Positions 53,048 through 61,164 are shown, counted from the first letter of the stretch. The stretch: 64,000 nt of DNA from Pseudomonas viridiflava (GCF_900602065.1 NZ_UWFN01000263.1:1-64000); one strand, 5' to 3'. A program made the numbers and translations. Notes: generated from the sequence alone by a model not told the origin.

Positions 53048-53509
53048 GTGAACCACGTGGACATTCAACTGATCACCGCATTGCCTCCACAGATTCAGGC
53101 ACTGGAAGAACAAGCGAGCGCAGAGGGTTTCAGGTTTCTCACCCGCTTGATTGAGGAGTGGCAAACCGGAGCGAACCGTTTTGAGGCGCAGGGTGAATGC
53201 CTGATGACGGCGTATCTGGGAGACCGTCTTGTGGGCATTGGTGGCCTGACGCGGGACCCGTTTGCTGGTCAGGACATCGGCAGGCTACGCAGGGTGTACA
53301 TCGCCAATGAAGCAAGAAATCAGAACATCGGAAGGCGGTTGGTCAATCAGCTTGTGGAATATGCGACTGAGCATTTCCGCATGGTGCGCCTGTCCACCGA
53401 TAACCCGGATGCGGCTGCATTTTACCTGCGCTGTGGTTTTCAGCCATTGGACGACGATCACGCCACGCATGTGCAGCTTCTTCGAAATGCCGACGGCGCA
53501 GACCTATAA
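53048..53509 (+). CDS. GNAT acetyltransferase
   Basis: This protein of about 153 residues has a GNAT core: LMTAYLGDRLVGIGGLTRDPF, RLRRVYIANEARNQNIGRRLVNQLVEYA (acetyl-CoA binding RxxGIG-like), VRLSTDNPDAAAFYLRCGFQPL. Substrate unknown. The start is uncertain: the frame is open from an ATG at 52928, but homology-like sequence begins near VDIQLITALPPQ. So GTG at 53048 or 53057 is chosen, with only weak ribosome sites. Confidence 0.82.
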   Translation: MNHVDIQLITALPPQIQALEEQASAEGFRFLTRLIEEWQTGANRFEAQGECLMTAYLGDRLVGIGGLTRDPFAGQDIGRLRRVYIANEARNQNIGRRLVNQLVEYATEHFRMVRLSTDNPDAAAFYLRCGFQPLDDDHATHVQLLRNADGADL

Positions 53510-53599
53510 CAGCCCCATGAGTCGTTAAACCTGACGAGTTGTACTAAATACTGATTTGCTTTTCGTCTGCGTTAAAAACAGATTACGCAGCCATCCGCG

Positions 53600-54085
53600 C
53601 TACGGACGGTGGACCAGAATATCCAGGCCTTCTTCCATTGTGGGAGCCTGGAAATAACGGGTGATCAAATCAAACTCGGCATCGGTGGCTGCAAAGTCGT
53701 GCTCGGCGCGCTCGTTACGGGCGTGCAGGCGGGCGCGGCAAATATCATCGTCCAGCTCCAGATAGTGCAAACAGTGCCTGACCTTCGCGCCCTCCGACAG
53801 GCTGCGTAACCACTCGCGATCGGCGCGGGTATTGCCCGGAAAGTCCAGAACCACATCAACGTCTGACTTCAGCAGGTTGATGACCAGTGGGCCCAATACA
53901 TCGCGTATCCGGTGTGCAGATCGCACGTAGTCGGCGACTGAGTTGATCTCGCCGGGGTAGAGCTTTGAGAGCCAGTGATCCTCACTGAGCAAGATTGCTG
54001 AATGCTCGACGGCCAGTGCTTTGGCGAGTGTTGATTTGCCGGATGCGATCTTGCCGCACATGAGGTGAAGTTTGGGTGTGTGCAT
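53600..54085 (-). CDS. P-loop ATP-binding kinase-like protein
   Basis: This 161-residue protein has a Walker A motif GKIASGKST near the N terminus. It goes on with ILLSEDHWLSKLYPG, VVLDFPGNTRADREWL and RARLHARNERAEHDF, the arrangement of small AAA_33/zeta-toxin-like or shikimate-kinase-like enzymes that phosphorylate a small molecule. The true substrate cannot be told. The start ATG at 54085 is preferred over a TTG at 54106. Confidence 0.85.
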   Translation of the reverse strand: MHTPKLHLMCGKIASGKSTLAKALAVEHSAILLSEDHWLSKLYPGEINSVADYVRSAHRIRDVLGPLVINLLKSDVDVVLDFPGNTRADREWLRSLSEGAKVRHCLHYLELDDDICRARLHARNERAEHDFAATDAEFDLITRYFQAPTMEEGLDILVHRP

Positions 54086-54154
54086 GGCGACGCGTCCGTT
54101 TGTCAAACCGTGATACTGCCCGCCGAAGACCGAACGGGCAATGACTGGCAGCGA

Positions 54155-54613
54155 TCAAAGATCCCGCGTCATCAGCCATTGCGCCTTATCCCAGGCCTCA
54201 AAGCGTTCCAACACCTGCCACCCGCGCTTCGCGTAGTACTCATGGCGATCGTGGGTATGCAGATAAATGCGCGAGGTGCCGCCCCTCTTTGCTTCCGTGC
54301 AGATGCCTTCGATCAGTTGCTCTGCCAGGCCTCGCTGCCGTGCATGCGGGGCAATGAACACGCACGCGAGCCACGGCCCCAGCTCCGGACGCTCGGCGAG
54401 GTCGTTTGTGGCAAGCGCCGCGCCTCCCAGTAGCTGGCCATCCTCAACGGCGATCAGGCATTGCCAGTCACCGCTCAACTGCCCTTCGGCAAACTCATGC
54501 TGCCAGTCGGCCAGGGACTGACCGATATATTCGTACGCGAACTGTTGATGCAGCCACTGCGCGAAGGTATTGCTGTGTTGCATCTCATCACGCAGCCAGG
54601 TCAGGCGATGCAT
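54155..54613 (-). CDS. GNAT acetyltransferase
   Basis: This 152-residue protein shows a GNAT pattern: CLIAVEDGQLLGGAALATNDLAERPELGPWLACVFIAPHARQRGLAEQLIEGICTEAKRGG and YLHTHDRHEYYAKRGWQVL. The Q/R-x-x-G-L/A acetyl-CoA loop is visible. Function unknown. AAGGAATTC lies about 9 bases before the ATG. It is 49 bases upstream of the P-loop kinase gene on the same strand, so the two may be cotranscribed. Confidence 0.85.
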   Translation of the reverse strand: MHRLTWLRDEMQHSNTFAQWLHQQFAYEYIGQSLADWQHEFAEGQLSGDWQCLIAVEDGQLLGGAALATNDLAERPELGPWLACVFIAPHARQRGLAEQLIEGICTEAKRGGTSRIYLHTHDRHEYYAKRGWQVLERFEAWDKAQWLMTRDL

Positions 54614-54693
54614 GTCGAATTCCTTTTGGCTTGCTTGCCATGACGCTTGGCCGAGCGAGCCATGGAAGCGTCATTAATCTACGGGTATCGGAC

Positions 54694-54785
54694 CTGTAGA
54701 AGCTCACCGAGGTTACGAGGCCAGCGATGGCGGTGTGTCAGACTAACCGCCATCGCTGGCCTCGTAACCTCGGTGAGCTCCTACA
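54694..54785. repeat. REP pair, right end broken by a MITE insertion
   Basis: AGCTCACCGAGGTTACGAGG (left arm) and the inverse CCTCGTAACCTCGGTGAGCT followed by CCTACA (right arm) form a REP pair. The natural right end (...CTCCTACAGG) continues after the MITE-like element, at 54925-54930. This shows that the insertion occurred inside the REP. Confidence 0.85.
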
Positions 54786-54924
54786 CAGACTGTGTGAAAA
54801 CGTAGCGAGCGACGGCAAGACAAGGCAAAAACAGGCGAAAAAGCGGAGTCTAGGTGTTCTAAATGAGCATTTTTCGCCTGTTTTAACGCAGTATTGCCGA
54901 GCGCAGTAGTTTTCACACAGTCTG
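54786..54924. mobile_element. 139-bp MITE-like element with perfect terminal inverted repeats
   Basis: CAGACTGTGTGAAAAC (54786-54801) and its exact inverse GTTTTCACACAGTCTG (54909-54924) bound the element. A second inner inverted repeat pairs AAAACAGGCGAAAAA with a matching TTTTTCGCCTGTTTT, so the whole piece is an imperfect palindrome. A 4-bp direct repeat TACA flanks it (54782-54785 and 54925-54928), as expected of a target duplication. It has no open reading frame, so a transposase elsewhere would have to move it. From memory, similar termini occur in many Pseudomonas genomes; I cannot name the parent IS. Confidence 0.85.
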
Positions 54925-54994
54925 TACAGGATAGGATTCAATCGGGAGATGCAGTGAGTGGCCGAAGGTTTTGGCCCTTCAGATAACGTCACGC

Positions 54995-55921
54995 TCAATC
55001 ATAAAACGGCTCAACCAATGCCCGGCTGCCGACGAAGAAACTGTCCGCAACCAGCCTCAGCGGTTGCAGGTCAAGGTCGCTGGTTTTGCTCGCAATCAAC
55101 TGCTGAAAGTGTCGATAGACCGCAGCGTATTCACCCTCTTCGGAAACTGTCTGGCGCACGCCATCGATACTCAACAGTGCGCCGCCGTTATCGAGTCGCA
55201 AAACACCTTCGGCGCAGCGAATTTCGATGCTCCAGAGTTCATCATGACCGTGATCGAAATCAAACTCCGCGCGAACATCAAGGTGGCGCGCATCAGACAT
55301 TTTGATCGAGGCGGCGATAGGCGACTGGCAATTACTCGGGACCCGCAAGTCAGCCGACGCAACGAACAGCGGCAACGGCAACAAATGGGTCGCGATCGAC
55401 AGCGCATTGATGCCCGGATCGAAAACACCTAATCCACCTGGCTGCCAGATCCACGCCTGGCCGGGGTGCCATTTGCGCACGTCTTCCTTCCAGTCGATCT
55501 GTACGCTTTGCAGGGTGCGGGTGGCCAGCCAGTCACGGGCTGCTTCGATACCCGGCGCGTAACGCGAATGCCAGGCGAACAGGCCGCTGACGCCTTGCTG
55601 CTCAACCTGACTCACCAAGGCCATGGCCTCACCCAACGTGGCACACGGCGGCTTCTCGACCAACACATGCTTGCCCGCTGCGAGCGCTTGTTGCACCAGC
55701 ACGAATCGCCCTTGCGGTGGCGTACAGAATGCAATGGCGTCGACCTGCGAGCCCTTTTCGAGCAGTTCATCAAGGGATTTGAAATTCTCGACCCCGACAC
55801 AGGGCTGTCCTTGCGTAGCCACCGCCACCAGTTGAAAAGCCGGGTTGGCATTGATGGCTGGCACGTGTTGATCCTGGGCGATTTTGCCGTAGCCCACCAG
55901 ACCGAGACGGATTGGTTGCAT
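54995..55921 (-). CDS. gal: D-galactose 1-dehydrogenase (Gfo/Idh/MocA family)
   Basis: This 308-residue protein starts IRLGLVGYGKIAQDQHVPAI (NAD(P)-binding GxGxxA-type motif). It contains FCTPPQGRFVLVQQALAAGKHVLVEKPPCAT (conserved EKP), SGLFAWHSRYAPGIEAARDWLA, and DWKEDVRKWHPGQAWIWQPGGLGVFDPGINALSI. From memory this is close to the Pseudomonas fluorescens galactose dehydrogenase, which oxidises D-galactose (and L-arabinose) to the lactone, the first step of oxidative galactose breakdown. Strong AGGAG six bases before the ATG. No other galactose genes are adjacent. Confidence 0.87.
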   Translation of the reverse strand: MQPIRLGLVGYGKIAQDQHVPAINANPAFQLVAVATQGQPCVGVENFKSLDELLEKGSQVDAIAFCTPPQGRFVLVQQALAAGKHVLVEKPPCATLGEAMALVSQVEQQGVSGLFAWHSRYAPGIEAARDWLATRTLQSVQIDWKEDVRKWHPGQAWIWQPGGLGVFDPGINALSIATHLLPLPLFVASADLRVPSNCQSPIAASIKMSDARHLDVRAEFDFDHGHDELWSIEIRCAEGVLRLDNGGALLSIDGVRQTVSEEGEYAAVYRHFQQLIASKTSDLDLQPLRLVADSFFVGSRALVEPFYD

Positions 55922-56279
55922 CGATGACTCCTGAGTTTTTGTATTTATTCTGGGAAGCGTAATGACTCGATTATGGCCGCAGTTCTGGTCGGCCGTCGAT
56001 GACTCTGCCTATCCAAATCTGGCTAACAGACTCACAGAAACAGGATGACGGGGGCGCAACATGCCTGATCACACCTTTGCGCCAACAATGAATGGCATCG
56101 TATAGTCAAAAAAGTCGAAAGCATTGCAGTGCCAGGATTAATGGAATTGCAGCCCATGCATTCCTCGATTGCAGTACTTCTGCTTTGCCCGCCAGCAAGC
56201 TCTTTTAACACGACCTCGTTACGAGTCGACCGCAAGATGTCAGTACTCTAACTTTTTCCAATACGGTGATAAATCCAGT
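55922..56279. other. Intergenic region between gal and lepB-like gene
   Basis: The 358-base divergent gap should hold promoters for both neighbours. A 28-codon plus-strand frame (55962-56048, ATG preceded by GGGAAG) is open but cannot be confirmed. I see no terminator, repeat or RNA gene. Confidence 0.5.
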
Positions 56280-57065
56280 ATGCAGCGCCAGAGATACTCA
56301 ACAAACGCTTTCTTTATGTCTTGTCTGGTACCCGGTTGGGGGCTTGTGTATGTCGGGCGCGTGAAGTGGGCAGTGCGCGTCGCCGGCTTTCTCTATGCGG
56401 GCGTGATAATGGCGGGCGCCCTGGGATTGATCGCAACTCCCAAGGGGGTCTATGCGCTCTTGGCGTTCATCGTGCTGGTCAAGCTCTGCTCCGCTATTGC
56501 GGCGGCAATCATTGCACGCAAGCACAACGATTCAACATCACTGCCCACCATGCGGTTCCATGTTGTATATGTTGCGTCTTTAATCATGCTGACATTGGTG
56601 CTGTTCCACCCATTGCGCTCCACCCTGCTCGGCTATCAGCTCTACAGCATCCCGAGCAGCTCGATGAGACCAACGCTGGAAGTAGGCGACTACATCGTGA
56701 AAAACAGCCGGTACAGCACACCGAAGGTGGGCGATATCGTGGTGTACCGGTTTAACGGTATTGAAGCCACTAAACGAGTTGCGGGAGTTCCTGGCGACAT
56801 CCTGGCAATCGTCAACGGAGAGGTGATTAACAATGGTGAAAACCTCGGCCTGTTTTTTGCGCCTCCAGGTTCCGTAGTGGATGCGCAGTCACAGCACCTG
56901 TCGCCTGTCAAAGTTGAACCCGATCATGTGTATCTGTTGGGTGATAACAGAGACTCAAGTAACGACAGCCGTTTCATGGGGCAGGTCCCACTGAAAGACA
57001 TCACAGGCCGGGTAACCGGGATATGGTTATCTGATGATCACTCGAGGATGGGAACGAATTTTTGA
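56280..57065 (+). CDS. Second signal peptidase I (LepB-like, S26)
   Basis: This 261-residue protein has four hydrophobic N-terminal segments, then the S26 peptidase domain. Box B is IPSSSMRPTLEVGDYIV, with the catalytic Ser128 before Met. Box D is GIEATKRVAGVPGD, with the general-base Lys165. Box E is GDNRDSSNDSRFMG. The short Ser-Lys spacing (37) looks more like Gram-positive SipS than E. coli LepB (55). It should cut signal peptides at the periplasmic membrane face. It is not in the usual lepA-lepB-rnc context, so it is probably an extra copy. The ATG at 56280 is preferred; an upstream frame opens at 56169. Confidence 0.9.
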   Translation: MQRQRYSTNAFFMSCLVPGWGLVYVGRVKWAVRVAGFLYAGVIMAGALGLIATPKGVYALLAFIVLVKLCSAIAAAIIARKHNDSTSLPTMRFHVVYVASLIMLTLVLFHPLRSTLLGYQLYSIPSSSMRPTLEVGDYIVKNSRYSTPKVGDIVVYRFNGIEATKRVAGVPGDILAIVNGEVINNGENLGLFFAPPGSVVDAQSQHLSPVKVEPDHVYLLGDNRDSSNDSRFMGQVPLKDITGRVTGIWLSDDHSRMGTNF

Positions 57066-57073
57066 ATGAACGC

Positions 57074-57097
57074 CGACAGTGGGATTACCCACTGTCG
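57074..57097. terminator. Hairpin after the signal peptidase gene
   Basis: CGACAGTGGG pairs perfectly with CCCACTGTCG around ATTA. It sits between convergent genes (lepB-like and the small ORF/HIT unit) but lacks a T-run, so termination strength is uncertain. Confidence 0.65.
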
Positions 57098-57118
57098 AAT
57101 CACCAGCCTGACTTGCGA

Positions 57119-57265
57119 CTAAAACGGCGTATTCCACCGTTTGAACGCCTTGCGCCCCCGCAATACGCCCCACGTCGTCGCAAGTCCTGCACCGCCGAAG
57201 AAGATAAAGCCTACGAGGGTTTCCAATAGGTACCTGGGGAAACGCTCTGGCTGCTCATCGAACAC
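57119..57265 (-). CDS. Small 48-residue single-span membrane protein
   Basis: Reading the minus strand, GTG at 57265 opens a 48-codon frame ending in TAG at 57119. It overlaps the end of the HIT-like gene by 11 bases. The peptide has a charged N terminus, one clear hydrophobic segment (LLETLVGFIFFGGAGLATTWGV) and a basic tail (RGRKAFKRW), the signature of a small inner-membrane protein. Codons look real and the overlap suggests translational coupling. There is no known family that I can name. Confidence 0.62.
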   Translation of the reverse strand: MFDEQPERFPRYLLETLVGFIFFGGAGLATTWGVLRGRKAFKRWNTPF

Positions 57266-57725
57266 CAGGTGTTTTATTACCGACCGCCGACGTGGCCAGC
57301 AGCTCGCGGAGAATCATCACCGTCTTATACTGAGCTTCGCGCTCTTGTTCATTCAATGGTCGCTCGCAATACACGCGACTCAAAAAAACAATCGCATCGT
57401 TACCGTCAGGCTCATCAGCATAATCCGGATGGCTCGCGACTTGCGCCAACAACGCCTGTGTGACGGGGGCAACGTGAAAATGCAGATTGAAACCCGCGGA
57501 CAAACCCAGTTTGTAAACGATGACTTTCCAGGGTTCGTAGGCGCGAAAAAGAAGTTGCTCGGTTTCGCGTAATACACCTCCGAGCGAAGCCAGCGCCATG
57601 TCACTGAGGTCCATGAAATCCGTGGCAGAAGCCACCGAACTGACCATCAGGTAACCGCTATAACGAGCATCACGCCGATGGCTGACCCGCCAGTGCTCGG
57701 TTTCGAAAATGTCCCACTCAGTCAT
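57255..57725 (-). CDS. HIT-superfamily protein
   Basis: This 156-residue protein has the HIT-like fold: EHWRVSHRRDARYSGYLMVSS, then LFRAYEPWKVIVYKLGLSAGFNLHFHVAPV with the histidine signature (two of the three usual His). HIT proteins hydrolyse nucleotides such as AMP-linked or dinucleoside polyphosphates; the altered triad may lower activity. Start ATG at 57725. Its stop overlaps a small downstream membrane ORF. Confidence 0.85.
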   Translation of the reverse strand: MTEWDIFETEHWRVSHRRDARYSGYLMVSSVASATDFMDLSDMALASLGGVLRETEQLLFRAYEPWKVIVYKLGLSAGFNLHFHVAPVTQALLAQVASHPDYADEPDGNDAIVFLSRVYCERPLNEQEREAQYKTVMILRELLATSAVGNKTPGVR

Positions 57726-57821
57726 GCGCGTTCATCCCTCTGCTGCTCTTCTGCATCAAGCTAAAGACAAAGATGTTTTAATGCTCCAGGCACTCAACAA
57801 AAACGACCCAGGTAACCCGCA

Positions 57822-58121
57822 ATGCCAGACGCTACAGACCAAGCATTCTATGATCGCGCCGACGCGCACATTGAACTGTCCAACGAACAGCTCAAAACTT
57901 TCGAAAACATCGGTCAAGTCAACGCATCCATGATGTTTGGCACCACACGATTCAATGCCTGGGTCAGCGCGCGCAGTTTTAAATCCGGTGAGGAAATGGC
58001 TCAGGCGCGTGAGGCGATGCTGAAGTATTTCTGTGATCAATACAGGCTGATGCTTGAAGATAACCTGGACGATCACATCAACAACTTCGGCCAGTACATG
58101 ATGGTGCAAAAGCCAGATTGA
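57822..58121 (+). CDS. DUF3144 family protein
   Basis: This 99-residue protein matches DUF3144: AFYDRADAHIELSNEQLKTFENIGQVNASMMFGTTRFNAWVSARSF and MLKYFCDQYRLMLEDNLDDHINNFGQYM. It is probably an all-helical cytoplasmic protein. Function unknown. AGGT precedes the ATG by about 8 bases. Confidence 0.88.
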   Translation: MPDATDQAFYDRADAHIELSNEQLKTFENIGQVNASMMFGTTRFNAWVSARSFKSGEEMAQAREAMLKYFCDQYRLMLEDNLDDHINNFGQYMMVQKPD

Positions 58122-58176
58122 TGTGGGCGGACGTATAGCCTTTAAGGCGTTCAGATCGGAAGTAGACGAGGGTGCC

Positions 58177-58273
58177 AATCGCAGCCTTCGGCAGCTCCTA
58201 CAGGTTTGGTATTCCGTCAGATACACCGCAGTTCTGTAGGAGTTGTCGGAGGTTACGACGGCGCCGATGGCGG
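58177..58273. repeat. REP arms of two families
   Basis: AATCGCAGCCTTCGGCAGCT continues to CCTACAGG (58177-58204). CTGTAGGAGTTGTCGGAGGT continues to TACGACG (58234-58260), a variant of the GAGGTTACGA family. Neither is a perfect pair here. Confidence 0.8.
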
Positions 58274-58314
58274 CCTGCCTGACACACCTCTATCGCTGAC
58301 CTGATAGCTGCTAG

Positions 58315-58806
58315 CTAGAGAAGCAGCACAAACCTGCCCTCTGCCGCCTCGTCATGCACCGACTGCTCAGACTGAAACCCGCATCGCTCAAGGACCTTCC
58401 TCGAACCGAGGTTTTCCTTGAAGACATAAGCAATCAGTTGCGTAAGTCCCCGACTCCTGGCCTCTTCAATCAGATGCTTCAGCGCCCGTGTTGCCAGCCC
58501 TTGCCCGCAAGCACCTTGATCAATTCGATAACCCACTTCGGCGCAACGCGCTGACAGGTCTATATCCTTCAGATTGGCCCGGCCTATTATTTCTCCATGG
58601 TCATCTTCGATAACAAACGGATGCCAGACACCTATGGCAAAGTCGGCCAGATAGCCTTGAATATGCTCTGCGACACCCTGTGACGAATAGAACGAAGGAT
58701 CTCGCGCATCAATGTGAGATTCAAACCACTCACGATTACGGACTTCAAATGCCAGCAGCGAATCAGTGTCGGAACGGTCTAACTGACGAATTTTAAATGG
58801 CTTCAT
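58315..58806 (-). CDS. GNAT acetyltransferase, RimJ/RimL type
   Basis: This 163-residue protein begins FKIRQLDRSDTDSLLAFEVRNREWFESH and contains IIGRANLKDIDLSARCAEVGYRIDQGACGQGLATRALKHLIEEARS (acetyl-CoA binding) and NLGSRKVLERCGFQ. It matches N-terminal or small-molecule acetyltransferases of the RimJ group. Its ATG overlaps the stop of an upstream TetR gene (ATGA), so the two are an operon. Confidence 0.9.
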   Translation of the reverse strand: MKPFKIRQLDRSDTDSLLAFEVRNREWFESHIDARDPSFYSSQGVAEHIQGYLADFAIGVWHPFVIEDDHGEIIGRANLKDIDLSARCAEVGYRIDQGACGQGLATRALKHLIEEARSRGLTQLIAYVFKENLGSRKVLERCGFQSEQSVHDEAAEGRFVLLL

Positions 58807-59444
58807 GGGCGACTTTTAACGCTCTGATGAACTTGAAGATAGGCCGTCAGTAACAAGGTCAACTGCTGCTCAAGGCACTCTGTGAAATCAGGCGGCGAGA
58901 ACCCCTCAAGCATGGCTCGTACCGGCCCGATCACCGCGTGCAAAGAAACTTGCGCGACCAAAGCCGGAGCCTCGAAGTGCGCATCCGCTGCGGTTGCCAG
59001 CATGTTGGCGATGGCGGCCACCATGCGCTCGCCGATGCGAGCCATCAGTTCGGCACCGCCCCGCTCCGCCGCAATCGCGTAAAGCGCTTTCGAAGCCGTT
59101 GGGTTTCGCAGCTTTACGGCCAGAAACGCCGAGACAAAGCCCGCGGCCATTTCAGCAACAGCCTTACCGTGATAACGGGCACAAGCCAGCTCCACCGTTT
59201 CGACGACTTCCAGCAGATGCTTTTCGAGCACCGCTGCCAGCAGCGCGTCACGGTTCGGATAGTACTGATAGAGGCTGCCCACGGACATTCCGGCGCGCTC
59301 GGCAACCCGCGTGGTGGTGCAGCGCTTTAGCCCGTGCTGAGTCAAAACCTGAAGGGTCGCGGTGTGAAGCGCATCTACCGTTGCGACAGATCTGGCTTGA
59401 ACAGCTGATTTTCTTGGCTTTAAAGAAGCTTTAACAGTCGTCAT
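58803..59444 (-). CDS. TetR-family regulator
   Basis: This 213-residue protein has a TetR HTH: ATLQVLTQHGLKRCTTTRVAERAGMSVGSLYQYYPNRDALLAAVLEKH, and a C-terminal TetR_C-like helical domain. It overlaps the GNAT gene by four bases and is divergent from the aldo/keto reductase gene (59516). It probably controls both. Start ATG at 59444; a TTG-led extension to 59459 exists. Confidence 0.9.
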   Translation of the reverse strand: MTTVKASLKPRKSAVQARSVATVDALHTATLQVLTQHGLKRCTTTRVAERAGMSVGSLYQYYPNRDALLAAVLEKHLLEVVETVELACARYHGKAVAEMAAGFVSAFLAVKLRNPTASKALYAIAAERGGAELMARIGERMVAAIANMLATAADAHFEAPALVAQVSLHAVIGPVRAMLEGFSPPDFTECLEQQLTLLLTAYLQVHQSVKSRP

Positions 59445-59515
59445 GGAATGCGAATTCAAAACCTGAAGGTTCCTTCATACCATAGTTTCCCTCAAGCCAC
59501 GCAAGAGTGATGGAC

Positions 59516-60376
59516 ATGACGGATCTAACTAAAAGCGGCACATTCAACCTCGGCGACCGCCAGGTAAAACGTATCGGCTACGGCGCCATGCAACTGGCAG
59601 GCCCCGGCGTATTTGGTCCACCCAAGGATCGCCAGGCGGCGGTCGCAGTCCTGCGCGAGGCTGTCGAGTCTGGCGTGAATCATATCGACACCAGCGACTT
59701 CTACGGGCCGCATATCACCAATCAGATTATTCGCGAGGCGCTGCATCCGTATCGGGACGACCTCACCATCGTCACCAAAATCGGTGCATTGCGCGGCGCA
59801 GACGGTGCCTGGCTTCGAGCCTCCTCAAAGCAAGAGCTGACGCAGGCGGTGCATGACAACTTGCGCAATCTTGGCCTGGACGTGCTGGATGTTGTGAACG
59901 TGCGGATCATGTTCAATGCAATGGGAACAGCTGAAGGGTCGATCGAAGAACAATTGACCGCAGTTGCAGAACTGCAGCAGCAAGGGCTGATTCGCCACAT
60001 CGGCATCAGCAACGTCACACCGACGCAAGTCGCCGAAGCGCGCAAGCTGGTCAAGTTCGTCTGCGTGCAAAATCTCTACAACATTGCCCAGCAGCACGAC
60101 AACGCCATGATCGACGAGTTGGCCCGTGACGGCATCGCCTACGTGCCGTTTTTCCCGCTGGGTGGATTCACACCGATTCAGTCCTCTGCACTGTCGACGA
60201 TTGCACAGCGACTGGACGTGACGCCAAAGCAGTTGGCGCTGGCATGGCTACTGCGTCGCTCGGCCAACATCCTGCTGATCCCCGGCACCTCCTCGGTGAC
60301 TCACCTGCGTGAAAACCTGGTAGTAGCCGAACTGGTTCTGTCCGATGACACGTTGGCAGAACTGAATGCGATTTAA
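59516..60376 (+). CDS. Aldo/keto reductase (YdbC-like)
   Basis: This 286-residue TIM-barrel reductase has FNLGDRQVKRIGYGAMQLAG, NHIDTSDFYGPHITNQIIREAL (Asp and Tyr of the tetrad), LTIVTKIGA (Lys) and LAWLLRRSANILLIPGTSSVTHLRENL (NADPH phosphate site). The usual catalytic His position reads NVRIM, as in the YdbC subgroup. Members reduce aldehydes or pyridoxal-type substrates with NADPH. The ATG at 59516 has AAGAG at a better distance than the in-frame starts at 59507 and 59510. It is divergent from a TetR regulator. Confidence 0.9.
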   Translation: MTDLTKSGTFNLGDRQVKRIGYGAMQLAGPGVFGPPKDRQAAVAVLREAVESGVNHIDTSDFYGPHITNQIIREALHPYRDDLTIVTKIGALRGADGAWLRASSKQELTQAVHDNLRNLGLDVLDVVNVRIMFNAMGTAEGSIEEQLTAVAELQQQGLIRHIGISNVTPTQVAEARKLVKFVCVQNLYNIAQQHDNAMIDELARDGIAYVPFFPLGGFTPIQSSALSTIAQRLDVTPKQLALAWLLRRSANILLIPGTSSVTHLRENLVVAELVLSDDTLAELNAI

Positions 60377-60420
60377 GGCCAGGACTGAGCAGCTAACGCT
60401 GCCACTCAGTCACGCAATGA

Positions 60421-61164
60421 TCAACGAGCACTATCAATAATCATCCCGCCATCCGGCGTCAGGCTGTAGCCGGTCAGGTATTGGGCATCCTTGCTGGCGA
60501 GAAACAGCACGACCGGGGAAATGTCCTCTTCTGGCGATCCATAGCGAGCCAGCGCGTTGGCGGGTGCAGGTACATCCGCTCCCGCGCCCCAGGTGTCGGC
60601 AACTGGCAGCAGGTTGTTGACGGTGATGTTGTCAGGTCCCCACTCCCGCGCCGCTGAGCGGGTCAAGGCGCGCACTGCTTCTTTCGCCATGTTGTAAGGC
60701 ACATAGCCTGGCAGACCGATGACCCCGGCCAGCGAGCCGAAGTTGATGACTCGCCCCTCGCCACTGGCTTTCAGGTACGGATAGCAGGCTTGCATGGTGC
60801 GCAGGTAAGCAATGGGGCCCATCTCGAAATTGCGCTGCAATTGCTCGACCGACAGATCGAGAACCGATGACAGCACCGCCGAAGGATCAAACGCATTGTT
60901 GACCAGAATGTCGATCTGGCCATAGGTAGCGACCACCTTGTCGACGGCAGCCTTGATCTGTTCAGGGTCGGCGATATCGCAGACCACGCCCAGCGCGACA
61001 CCGCCAGCAGCCTTGATATCGGCAACCACACGATCCACATTTTCAGGCGTGCGTGACACTACGGCCACGCGTGCGCCCTCTGCTGCAAACAGCTTTGCAG
61101 TGGCACGGCCAATGCCGCGCCCGGCACCTGTGACGATTGCAACTTTACCGTTGAGTCGGGCCAT
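60421..61164 (-). CDS. Short-chain dehydrogenase/reductase
   Basis: This 247-residue SDR has the N-terminal cofactor motif KVAIVTGAGRGIGRATAKLFA (TGxxxGIG), IDILVNNAFDPSAVLSSV, GRVINFGSLAGVIGLPGYVPYNMAKEAVRALTRSAA (YxxxK active site with Ser) and a C-terminal SDR part. It should oxidise or reduce an alcohol or ketone with NAD(P). GGAGAAC precedes the ATG at 61164; the frame opens at 61206. The HxlR regulator gene starts on the other strand about 110 bases away, a typical regulator-target pair. Confidence 0.93.
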   Translation of the reverse strand: MARLNGKVAIVTGAGRGIGRATAKLFAAEGARVAVVSRTPENVDRVVADIKAAGGVALGVVCDIADPEQIKAAVDKVVATYGQIDILVNNAFDPSAVLSSVLDLSVEQLQRNFEMGPIAYLRTMQACYPYLKASGEGRVINFGSLAGVIGLPGYVPYNMAKEAVRALTRSAAREWGPDNITVNNLLPVADTWGAGADVPAPANALARYGSPEEDISPVVLFLASKDAQYLTGYSLTPDGGMIIDSAR

